This document shows positions 8,740-16,343 of a stretch of 35,352 nucleotides of DNA, one piece after another. The translations under genes were made by a program, and so were the position numbers. Under the pieces are notes generated by a model that saw only the letters and a program-made list of their open reading frames with translations, did not search any database and was not told the origin of the DNA. The DNA is from Legionellaceae bacterium. Lineage in GTDB: Bacteria > Pseudomonadota > Gammaproteobacteria > Legionellales > Legionellaceae. Numbering within the stretch: the first letter of the stretch is position 1; each line of letters starts with the position of its first letter. The stretch spans positions 1 to 35,352 of the forward strand of contig CANJSM010000011.1 in NCBI GenBank assembly GCA_947477015.1. The letters run 5' to 3'.

Positions 8740-9141
8740 ATGAACCCGGTTCGAACTTTTTTAAACAACCATAAGATACAATTAGTTCAATTTTTTATCG
8801 TTGGTTTGATTATTTTTTGTATCAATCTCGCGTCGTTTCACATCTCTTATTCTATCGTCCAATTAAACTATACGCTTGCAGCCTCAATGGCTTACATCAT
8901 CACCGTGTTAGCTCATTTTTTATTGCATCGACGGTTTACCTTTGCGGCAACCCAGCAAAACGTGGCGTCTAGTGTATGGAAATATTTAGTCATGCTAGGA
9001 TTGAATTACTTGATTCTATTGTTCGTAATGTGGCTTGCTGTTGACGTCATCAAAACGTCCGCTTATTTTGGTTTAATTGCGTCAACAGTAATGACAGCGT
9101 GCATTAATTTTTTCATGATGAAATATTTTGTTTTTTCGTAG
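8740..9141 (+). CDS. GtrA-like membrane protein
   Basis: This 133-residue protein has four predicted hydrophobic helices. The segment VQFFIVGLIIFCINLASFH and the later HFLLHRRFTF (conserved loop with charged residues before FTF) match the GtrA/PF04138 family. The start is taken as ATG at 8740; an upstream TTG at 8728 is in frame but overlaps the edge of the vapC relic. It heads the rightward heptose-like operon. It may help flip or deliver polyprenyl-linked sugar. It differs clearly from the GtrA-like protein at the left edge, so the two are not a recent duplication. Confidence 0.83.
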   Translation: MNPVRTFLNNHKIQLVQFFIVGLIIFCINLASFHISYSIVQLNYTLAASMAYIITVLAHFLLHRRFTFAATQQNVASSVWKYLVMLGLNYLILLFVMWLAVDVIKTSAYFGLIASTVMTACINFFMMKYFVFS

Positions 9142-9208
9142 CTGCTCGCACGTCATCTCTAACAATCAATAAGAACGGTACTCGTTTTTAAAATAGGATA
9201 TCAGGGAT

Positions 9209-10192
9209 ATGATTATTGTACGCAGCCCATTACGTATTTCCTTAGGCGGAGGAGGGACCGACCTGCCGTCTTATTACCGTGAACACGAAGGGTTTTTGAT
9301 TGCTGCAGCTATTGATAAATATGTTTATATCACGCTGCATAAAACATTTGTTGAAGATCTAATTATTAAATACTCCAAACTTGAGCGAGTGGCTTCGGCT
9401 AACGAGGTTGAGCATCCCATCATTCGAGAGTCTCTAAAGCACCTTGGTGTCACTGGGGCCTATCTGGAAATAACCAGCATGGCCGATATTCCTTCCGGCA
9501 CAGGCTTAGGATCTTCGGGAAGCTTTACGACTGCATTGTTAAAAGCTCTGCATTGTTATCAAAAAAATCTAGTGCATCCAGAGCGTTTAGCAGAGGAAGC
9601 CTGCCATATTGAGTTAAATTTATTAAACGAGCCGATTGGTAAGCAAGATCAATACATTGCTGCCTACGGCGGACTCACTTGTTTTCGTTTTTTAGCCAAC
9701 GATCGTGTGGATGCATGGCCATTAAAGATTAGTCAGGAAACTTTGTATAATTTGGAAGATAATTTATTGTTGTTTTTTACCGGTTATTCACGCTCCGCTT
9801 CAACAATTTTGCACGAGCAAGATGTGAAAAGTCGAGCACACGATCAACGCATGATAGACCATTTGCATTTTATTAAGACGCTGGGTTTAAAGAGCAAAGA
9901 AGCCTTAGAACACAATAATTTACATGAATTTGCTCATTTGATGAACGTGCATTGGGAACACAAAAAACAACGCTCATCCAAGATGAGCAACACAGATATT
10001 GATGAGTGGTATGCCTTGGCTAAGCAACATGGAGCCTTGGGCGGAAAAGTGATTGGAGCAGGGGGTGGTGGTTTTCTCATGTTTTATACCGATGATAAAG
10101 CTCGCTTGCGTCAAGCTATGTATGGCGTAGGACTTCAAGAGGTACGGTTTCGCTTTGATTTTCATGGCACCCAAGTGATAGCGCAATCATAA
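9209..10192 (+). CDS. hddA: GHMP-family sugar kinase, HddA-like
   Basis: This 327-residue GHMP kinase starts MIIVRSPLRISLGGGGTDLP, the characteristic head of D-glycero-D-manno-heptose 7-phosphate kinase (HddA) and related proteins. The ATP-binding loop PSGTGLGSSGS is at residues 95-105 and the C-terminal GGKVIGAGGGGFLMF motif is intact. HddA puts a phosphate on C1 of the heptose 7-phosphate. The stop overlaps the next ATG by one base (TAATG). The nucleotidyltransferase and isomerase behind it complete the classic GDP-heptose gene group, but related kinases also act on fucose or other sugar phosphates, so the substrate is inferred. Confidence 0.82.
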   Translation: MIIVRSPLRISLGGGGTDLPSYYREHEGFLIAAAIDKYVYITLHKTFVEDLIIKYSKLERVASANEVEHPIIRESLKHLGVTGAYLEITSMADIPSGTGLGSSGSFTTALLKALHCYQKNLVHPERLAEEACHIELNLLNEPIGKQDQYIAAYGGLTCFRFLANDRVDAWPLKISQETLYNLEDNLLLFFTGYSRSASTILHEQDVKSRAHDQRMIDHLHFIKTLGLKSKEALEHNNLHEFAHLMNVHWEHKKQRSSKMSNTDIDEWYALAKQHGALGGKVIGAGGGGFLMFYTDDKARLRQAMYGVGLQEVRFRFDFHGTQVIAQS

Positions 10193-10908
10193 TGAGTTCA
10201 TTGTATCCGGTTATTATCCTCGCTGGAGGCCTTGCAACACGACTGCGCCCTATGACAGAGACTATTCCTAAGTCACTCGTTTTAGTCAATGGTGAGCCGT
10301 TTATTCACCACCAATTACGGCTATTACAACGTCAAGGCATTCAACGAGTTGTTTTGTGTGTAGGTCATTTGGGTGAAATGATAGAACAGGCGATTGGCAA
10401 TGGTCACCAGTTTGGTCTTCAGGTTGAATATTCATTTGATGGGCCGATGTTGCTGGGCACAGGGGGTGCTATTAAAAAAGCGCTGCCTTTGGTTGGCGAT
10501 AATTTTTTCGTGCTATATGGCGACTCCTATCTCACCTGTGATTATGTAGCGATTCAATCCCAATTTATCTCGTCAAAAAAACAGGGATTAATGACAGTGT
10601 TTAGTAATAATAATCAATGGGACACTAGTAATGTAGAATACCAACAGGGAATAATTCTGGATTATAGTAAACGCAATAAAACCTCCCGCATGCATCACAT
10701 TGATTATGGGCTTGGGGTATTTAACGTGAGGGCATTTGATGGGAGCAAAGAAGGAGTAGCCTTCGATCTGTCTACTGTGCACGCCGGTCTATTAAAAAGC
10801 AATCAATTGACTGGTATCGAACTGTTCGAGCGTTTTTATGAAATCGGTTCATTTAAAGGAATCAATGAGCTAGAGGCTCATCTTGAACAACAAAAAAATC
10901 TGGAGTGA
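10192..10908 (+). CDS. hddC: Sugar-1-phosphate nucleotidyltransferase, HddC-like
   Basis: This 238-residue NTP-transferase has LAGGLATRLRPMTETIPKSL at about residues 10-29 (nucleotide-binding G-rich loop and catalytic Lys) and VLYGDSYLTCDY around 105-115 (metal-binding Asp). Short single-domain proteins of this type next to an HddA-like kinase are usually D-glycero-alpha-D-manno-heptose-1-phosphate guanylyltransferases. It would make the activated sugar donor from the product of the kinase route. It overlaps the kinase by one base and ends two bases before the isomerase start. The nucleotide used cannot be read from sequence alone. Confidence 0.78.
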   Translation: MSSLYPVIILAGGLATRLRPMTETIPKSLVLVNGEPFIHHQLRLLQRQGIQRVVLCVGHLGEMIEQAIGNGHQFGLQVEYSFDGPMLLGTGGAIKKALPLVGDNFFVLYGDSYLTCDYVAIQSQFISSKKQGLMTVFSNNNQWDTSNVEYQQGIILDYSKRNKTSRMHHIDYGLGVFNVRAFDGSKEGVAFDLSTVHAGLLKSNQLTGIELFERFYEIGSFKGINELEAHLEQQKNLE

Positions 10909-10910
10909 AC

Positions 10911-11507
10911 ATGCAGTTTATAGAACAATTTTTAAATGAAAGCATGCAAATTATTCAACAACTGGATCCTACATCAATTGAACAAATGATTGATGGCTTG
11001 GCTGAAACGCGTCAGAGCGGAGGCCGTTTGTTTATTCTTGGTGTTGGCGGCAGCGCTGCAAATGCATCTCATGCAGTAAATGATTTTCGAAAAATAGCAG
11101 GCATAGAAGCATATGCGCCAACAGACAATGTGTCTGAGCTCACCGCACGCACAAACGATGAAGGTTGGGCCAGTGTTTTTGTGAAATGGTTGGAAACTAG
11201 CCGCTTAAAAGCAGTCGATACCTTGTTAATCTTATCTGTAGGTGGTGGAAATATTGAGCAAAATGTGAGTCCAAATCTTGTTGCGGCTTTACAGTATGCA
11301 AAAAAAATCGGAGCTGGCATACTCGGGATTGTTGGTCGTGATGGTGGGTATACTAAACAAGTTGCAGATGCCTGCGTTCTTATCCCAACACTCAATACAG
11401 ACACTATCACGCCGCATGCAGAAGCGTTTCAAGCCGTGATTTGGCATTTGTGCGTGTCACATCCCAAGCTTAAAATGACCCAAACTAAATGGGAGTCGAT
11501 GGTTTAA
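10911..11507 (+). CDS. SIS-domain sugar-phosphate isomerase, GmhA-like but divergent
   Basis: This 198-residue single SIS-domain protein starts at ATG 10911, five bases after a CTGGAG ribosome site; an upstream GTG at 10905 is less well placed. LGVGGSAANASHAVNDF corresponds to the GNGGSxxDAxH phosphate loop of phosphoheptose isomerase. Length and layout fit GmhA, which converts sedoheptulose-7-phosphate to D-glycero-D-manno-heptose-7-phosphate. However, the usual SxSGNS loop reads SVGGGN. By hand alignment the catalytic Glu (Glu65 in E. coli) becomes Asp or Asn, and the catalytic His (His180) falls on Phe in HAEAFQAVIWH. It may therefore act on a different ketose phosphate. It sits before a transaldolase in the same operon. 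Confidence 0.75.
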   Translation: MQFIEQFLNESMQIIQQLDPTSIEQMIDGLAETRQSGGRLFILGVGGSAANASHAVNDFRKIAGIEAYAPTDNVSELTARTNDEGWASVFVKWLETSRLKAVDTLLILSVGGGNIEQNVSPNLVAALQYAKKIGAGILGIVGRDGGYTKQVADACVLIPTLNTDTITPHAEAFQAVIWHLCVSHPKLKMTQTKWESMV

Positions 11508-11541
11508 TCGGATGGTCTCAAGCAAACAAGGAGTAGTTAAC

Positions 11542-12276
11542 ATGCTAAGCATCAAGGATCTGAGCGTAAAAATTTTTGCAGATGGCGCAAACAAACACGA
11601 TATTCTAGAACTCCAGCAAGAACCCTATGTCAAAGGATTCACAACCAATCCATCGCTGATGCGAAAAGCAGGTATCAGCGATTACGAAGGGTTTGCTCTT
11701 GATATTTTAAAGCACATCACAAACCAGCCCATTTCATTTGAAGTGTTTTCCGATGATTTTTCTGAGATGCATGAGCAAGCGCTACACATTTCTAGTTGGG
11801 GGGAAAATGTGTATGTGAAAATTCCAGTGACCAACACAAAAGGTGAGTCTGCGGCAAAATTAATTCAACAATTAGCGCGGGCAGGAGTCAAGCAAAACGT
11901 CACAGCGCTCATGACATTGGAGCAAGTCAAGGAAGTAGCCGATGCCTTGGCTGGTGGTCCTAAGTCCTGCATTTCAGTGTTTGCTGGCCGAATCGCAGAC
12001 ACAGGACGTGACCCACTGCCAATCATGATAGATTCTCTGGCGTACATGAAACCTCAAGAGCAGCTGGAATTGATTTGGGCCAGCCCACGAGAATTGTTCA
12101 ATATTTTTCAAGCCAATGACATCGGTTGTCATATCATCACCGCAACCAAAGATATTTTAGAGAAACTCTATTTAGTGAATAAAGATTTAAATGAGTTCTC
12201 ACTGGAGACGGTTAACATGTTTTATGATGATGCTCGGAATGCAGGGTTTAGGTTGGGGGTGCCCCTTATTCTATAG
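11542..12276 (+). CDS. Short transaldolase-family protein
   Basis: The start is ATG at 11542, behind a good AAGGAG ribosome site; a more upstream ATG at 11512 lacks one. The 244-residue protein has the transaldolase signature KGFTTNPSLMRKAG (about 31-44), and the Schiff-base lysine is Lys93 in VYVKIPVTNTKG. QNVTALMTLEQ and SVFAGRIADTGRD follow as in the family. It is shorter than TalB (about 317) and nearer the TalC/fructose-6-phosphate-aldolase group. Lying 34 bases after the SIS gene, it might supply sedoheptulose-7-phosphate or build another long-chain ketose phosphate for the isomerase. It closes the rightward operon and converges with the leftward gene ending at 12293. Confidence 0.88.
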   Translation: MLSIKDLSVKIFADGANKHDILELQQEPYVKGFTTNPSLMRKAGISDYEGFALDILKHITNQPISFEVFSDDFSEMHEQALHISSWGENVYVKIPVTNTKGESAAKLIQQLARAGVKQNVTALMTLEQVKEVADALAGGPKSCISVFAGRIADTGRDPLPIMIDSLAYMKPQEQLELIWASPRELFNIFQANDIGCHIITATKDILEKLYLVNKDLNEFSLETVNMFYDDARNAGFRLGVPLIL

Positions 12277-12292
12277 AACACAGTACCTAATA

Positions 12293-13675
12293 TTATTTCC
12301 TCAGTGAGCAAAAGAGTTGACCTAATGCAATAAATGTAAGCATAAACAACACTGTCGTGGTATAAAAAGACAGTCGCGCATCAGCAGCATTTCCAAACAT
12401 CACCAAACTCACAAAATACAATAGGGCAGAAAGTGCCAGCACACTGTATTCCAGTCGAAACGATTTACGCTGCATTAAATATAGAAATGCACCAATTGAT
12501 AAAAGATAGATAAACCAAGGTTTGAAAAAGCAGTGTTGTGATGCGTTAATGATGTAGGTGACAACTGAGTCCCTTAACGCTGATTCAGCCAATTGATATC
12601 CATATACATTGCTATCAACGGATGGGGCAGTAATTATAAATGGCGCGCCTGCGTGAGCGCCAATCAAGTATTTTGTTAATTGAGCTTTGTTGTAGAAAAA
12701 ACACAAGGGGTGGTGTACTGCGATATTCAACCATAATTTATCAATTCTCAGGTCCTTGTGTGCGCCGTTATATCCAATTTCACTGAGTAATCCGCTAGAC
12801 AAGTTAATGTGCTTGGGTTCATAGAGGCGCTGGATGTCCATCAGAGACATATTGGGAGCGATACTATCAAACAAGTTCTGTTTTGTGCATAGACTCGCTC
12901 CAGCGATATCCAGAACTCTGACTGATTGCAGAAAGTCATCGGTGCTACTGTTCATTTTTACAAAATCAGGTAAAGAGTAGTGGTCTAATTGCACTTTTGT
13001 AAAATAAATAGCGCCAGTCAATGTTGCTCCTAAAAACAGTGCGCTAAAAAATACATGGCGTTTTGTTTTACCCCGTCTTGAACATAGAACCCATGCAAGA
13101 AAGAAAATCAGTGGTAGGGCACCGGTGATGGCATTGTGACGCGAGCAAACACCTGTAAATAGGAATATTAGCGCTAATAGTGATAAAAATACGAGCCGTG
13201 TTGCCTGGTAAGATGAGTTGTTAACAATCCCAAGATTTTTCGTGTTTTTTATGTAAATAATCACTGAAAAACCAGCCATAAAAAGAGCAGCCATCAACAC
13301 ATCTTTCCATATCACCGCAAGTGTTCCCAATACGGTAGGCAGACTTAAATACAACAGCATAAACATCAGCGCGTGACTGATTTTTTTTGTAAACATGAAC
13401 ACGATATAAAAAACAGATAACAGCAAAAGAAACACTTGAGAAAAGTGCATCGCTGAGGGGTTATCAGAGACTAAATCAACCACCCGCCAGACATAACTAA
13501 CCATGGGTGGCCACATGGAGTCTGTCACTCCATCGCGAGCACCTTGTAGAGCGTGCAGGGTGTCATAGGACATAAACCCGGGATAAAATAATGCTGCAAT
13601 GGCTACTGAAAATAGAAAGGGAATGCCTAATAACTTGATTTTTTTCAATCTTGAGTCAGTAAATACTTTTGTCAT
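12293..13675 (-). CDS. Polytopic membrane protein, GT-C-like glycosyltransferase candidate
   Basis: This 460-residue protein has about ten hydrophobic segments and a large loop around residues 220-330. The N-terminal part reads ALFYPGFMSYDTLHALQGA, then a WPPMVSYVWR segment and AVIWKDVLMAALF. These are recurrent in membrane proteins (DUF6020-like) found in polysaccharide clusters and regarded as GT-C-type glycosyltransferases. The acidic Asp in the first periplasmic loop (SYD) would suit a polyprenyl-phosphate-sugar user. The start ATG at 13675 overlaps the upstream stop as ATGA. It is the last gene of the long leftward operon. It could instead be a polymer-modifying enzyme acting on the periplasmic side; the family call is moderate. 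Confidence 0.6.
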   Translation of the reverse strand: MTKVFTDSRLKKIKLLGIPFLFSVAIAALFYPGFMSYDTLHALQGARDGVTDSMWPPMVSYVWRVVDLVSDNPSAMHFSQVFLLLLSVFYIVFMFTKKISHALMFMLLYLSLPTVLGTLAVIWKDVLMAALFMAGFSVIIYIKNTKNLGIVNNSSYQATRLVFLSLLALIFLFTGVCSRHNAITGALPLIFFLAWVLCSRRGKTKRHVFFSALFLGATLTGAIYFTKVQLDHYSLPDFVKMNSSTDDFLQSVRVLDIAGASLCTKQNLFDSIAPNMSLMDIQRLYEPKHINLSSGLLSEIGYNGAHKDLRIDKLWLNIAVHHPLCFFYNKAQLTKYLIGAHAGAPFIITAPSVDSNVYGYQLAESALRDSVVTYIINASQHCFFKPWFIYLLSIGAFLYLMQRKSFRLEYSVLALSALLYFVSLVMFGNAADARLSFYTTTVLFMLTFIALGQLFCSLRK

Positions 13676-14796
13676 GACTGTTGGCCCTTAATTAAGTTCA
13701 CAAGGTTTAGTCCTCGTTTTATTAAGGTCTTTATGCGCCTAACAACAAGGATGGATAGTTGTTGCATGGGCGTTATCCTAGCATTTTCTGCATGCCACCA
13801 ACAAAGATAAGATGGATTAAGTGTGCTGTATGGATTAGGGAAAGCTGTTTGAAGATCGGGTCTTGATCGATACATCCGCCGTGCCTCAGCAGGAATGGAT
13901 TCTCCATTGTCAAATTGACCATAGGCCCATCCAGTAAAACTAGTATCATTTTGTCCCTCGCAGGCCAAGTCCTGCTTATATTGCTCCCAAAGTTCATGAG
14001 CAAACATCTGCTTTGGCGCGTACTTCATCAACATGGAAAATCCACTCCCATTATCAAAGCTAGTAAAATGATAAAAACGAAGCGGAACATCCGCGGCAAA
14101 ATATATGTCGTTTTTATTTTTTGTGATCTCTCGATGGGCAATATTCCATGTTGCGACATTGTATCCTCTGTCTCTTACAATGCCTAGGTTGTTAAAAAAA
14201 GCAGGTGCTATGTCACACCAGCGTTGGTCGGTAAATAAACCATTTGGGATGTCATCACGGCAGAAGTGAAGTAAACGCTCTGCCCACCAAGAAATGAAGT
14301 CAGCTCCTTGGCCTGTTGTTTTGGCTGCGAAGAAACCAAGGTTATAGACTCCATGCTTAAGCATCGAAATTTCGTTTTCTATGATTGCATCAATGTTTTT
14401 TTCTGCGTTTAGTAAATGTGGTGTGAGTAATATGTCGTGTTCATCCAGCAATGATTCAAGGGGGGATAATGTATTGAATACCTTGATGTCGGGATCAAGG
14501 TACATGATTTTATCAACCCCTGGTCGTTGTGATAATAATTTCGCTGCAGGTCCCTTGACAGCAGTACACAGCTCAACAACTGCATGGCCGAATGCCCAAG
14601 AGGCCCAATTGGGTATATTCAATTCTTGAAGAGTAAGAAGTTCGTCAAAAGGTTCATTACGAATGTCAAAATTCTCTGGCAGCTCATCAGAAAAAAGCAA
14701 CACAAAGGTCCAGTTTGGATGAAAGTGTTTAACCGATTTGGCCAGTACCCGCGCTTTAGGAAGATAGCTTTTGGTGATGGATGTGTAAACTAGCAT
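13672..14796 (-). CDS. Glycosyltransferase, GT8-like fold with DPD motif
   Basis: This 374-residue cytoplasmic protein starts MLVYTSITKSYLPKARVLAK, the usual head of GT8/DUF-type transferases that bind a nucleotide-diphospho-sugar. IMYLDPDIKVF at about residue 95 supplies the metal-binding DxD motif, and NLGFFAAK plus WWAERL further on fit the same fold. The ATG at 14796 shares one base with the stop of the preceding gene (TAATG) and the end overlaps the next gene by four bases, so it is translated in step with both. No membrane segment is seen. The transferred sugar cannot be inferred. Confidence 0.75.
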   Translation of the reverse strand: MLVYTSITKSYLPKARVLAKSVKHFHPNWTFVLLFSDELPENFDIRNEPFDELLTLQELNIPNWASWAFGHAVVELCTAVKGPAAKLLSQRPGVDKIMYLDPDIKVFNTLSPLESLLDEHDILLTPHLLNAEKNIDAIIENEISMLKHGVYNLGFFAAKTTGQGADFISWWAERLLHFCRDDIPNGLFTDQRWCDIAPAFFNNLGIVRDRGYNVATWNIAHREITKNKNDIYFAADVPLRFYHFTSFDNGSGFSMLMKYAPKQMFAHELWEQYKQDLACEGQNDTSFTGWAYGQFDNGESIPAEARRMYRSRPDLQTAFPNPYSTLNPSYLCWWHAENARITPMQQLSILVVRRIKTLIKRGLNLVNLIKGQQS

Positions 14797-16343
14797 TATT
14801 TGGTTTGCTCCTGCGCTGAGTATAAAACAGCTTGAATGGTTTCCAGTATTTTTTTAGGTGGGGAGTCGAGTGGAATAACGGCCCCGAACTCATACTGTTT
14901 GACACGATTCCCTTGTGCGCCAATGTCAAAAGCGACAATTGGAAGTTTCATTGTCATTGCTTCAGACAAGGTGTAACTAAAGGTTTCTGGAATAATTGAT
15001 GCCATGAAGACAACGTTAATCCCTTTGGATTTGATGACTTTGGGCAGTTCTTTGGGTGTATAGACTCCATGGGTTTCTATTCCTAGTTTAAGGTCTACAA
15101 CACTAGAGCCTAGAATGGTGATGGGGATGTGCATATCGTGCAATTGGATATAGTCATATAGATCATTGATGACTTGAGCTCCTTTGGATACGCTCAATGA
15201 TCCGATGCTCGCAATATGCAATGGGCCACTCAAGTCAAACGTTTCTGTGCAGTCAAAATAATCAGTGTGATGAGGAAGCAGTTTTATTTTAGTCATTTCA
15301 ATATCAAATGCTTCACGCAAGATCTCAATAGAAGACGCATCAAAAACAGTGATAGTACCTGCGGCGCTGAATAGTGAGCGAAAGGGGGTGCGCCATTGTT
15401 CGATATTAACCGGTTTGTTCTCTTCTGGGTACCAATCATGATACCAGTCTTGGTTGTGATGTAGGCATGTTTTGCAAACTTGAGCGTCTTTGGGTACACC
15501 ACAATAGTGATTTTCAAAATTCAATAAGTGGGGTGAGGGGCACAAGGCATTAAAGTCATTGATTTTGAAATCCAGTTGAGCCTGCAAATGATCGGTTAGT
15601 TCGATAATTTTGGATGCACTGCGCCGAAGATCGGGATGGCCATATAATGAGTTAATAATGATTTTTTTGCTGTTTGAGAGTGACAACGCATTGAATAACT
15701 CATCGATGCTTGTTGTACTAAACAGCATGTGGTTATAGGGACCAACCCATTGAACAAACCAAAGGTTATCTGAGGGATATATCCTTAGAGCAGAGGCATC
15801 TGAAGTAGAAAGAATTGTTTTGAGTATGGTGTTGGTATACGTGTTTGTGCCACCGCCACCGTTATGATCAAACAGTAGGGTAGGATTAACGACTAGCCCA
15901 TGATGTTGAAATGTTTTTAGCCAATTCAAATCATGTGTGTCAGTGCTCTCAAATAACAGCGCGTTATTAAATAATGCTTTGGCCTGTATGAATTTTTCGC
16001 TGGTGAGCATGGCATGTCGTAATGCAGACGCTCCTCCGGTGAATAGGGTATGTGTGGTTTTATACACTAATCGGATGAACCCTAGCACATTTGGGTAGGT
16101 ATACCGATAATTGTTGTATAACTGAATGAATCGACGGCGTTTTGCCATTAGGCCTGCTATATCTCGTAGCGGTTGAGTCAGGCGCCATGACGTTGAGGTG
16201 CGATAATCATCGATCTCTTTTCTTAGTTCAGCAATCCCTTTGTGAAGTGCTGCATTGCTCTTTTGAAGAGCAATGCATTTTTTATGAAGGTCAAGGACCT
16301 GTGGATCAGTGTGTGTGTCAATAGTTGAACGATTAGAGGACAT
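14796..16343 (-). CDS. Glycosyltransferase (GT4-like C-terminus) with N-terminal coiled coil
   Basis: This 515-residue protein starts at ATG 16343, which shares one base with the wzt stop (TGATG). Residues about 15-47 look like a short coiled coil, followed by STSWRLTQPLRDIAG, a motif that recurs after coiled coils in many O-antigen transferases. A mid-protein cluster C-x7-C-x2-C (HYCGVPKDAQVCKTC) may bind metal or be structural. The C-terminal third has a GT-B donor half: IASIGSLSVSKGAQVI and PETFSYTLSEAMTMKLPIVA, with the conserved E-x7-E region. It lies directly behind Wzt. It may add or finish part of the chain exported by Wzm/Wzt; that is inference from position. Confidence 0.75.
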   Translation of the reverse strand: MSSNRSTIDTHTDPQVLDLHKKCIALQKSNAALHKGIAELRKEIDDYRTSTSWRLTQPLRDIAGLMAKRRRFIQLYNNYRYTYPNVLGFIRLVYKTTHTLFTGGASALRHAMLTSEKFIQAKALFNNALLFESTDTHDLNWLKTFQHHGLVVNPTLLFDHNGGGGTNTYTNTILKTILSTSDASALRIYPSDNLWFVQWVGPYNHMLFSTTSIDELFNALSLSNSKKIIINSLYGHPDLRRSASKIIELTDHLQAQLDFKINDFNALCPSPHLLNFENHYCGVPKDAQVCKTCLHHNQDWYHDWYPEENKPVNIEQWRTPFRSLFSAAGTITVFDASSIEILREAFDIEMTKIKLLPHHTDYFDCTETFDLSGPLHIASIGSLSVSKGAQVINDLYDYIQLHDMHIPITILGSSVVDLKLGIETHGVYTPKELPKVIKSKGINVVFMASIIPETFSYTLSEAMTMKLPIVAFDIGAQGNRVKQYEFGAVIPLDSPPKKILETIQAVLYSAQEQTK

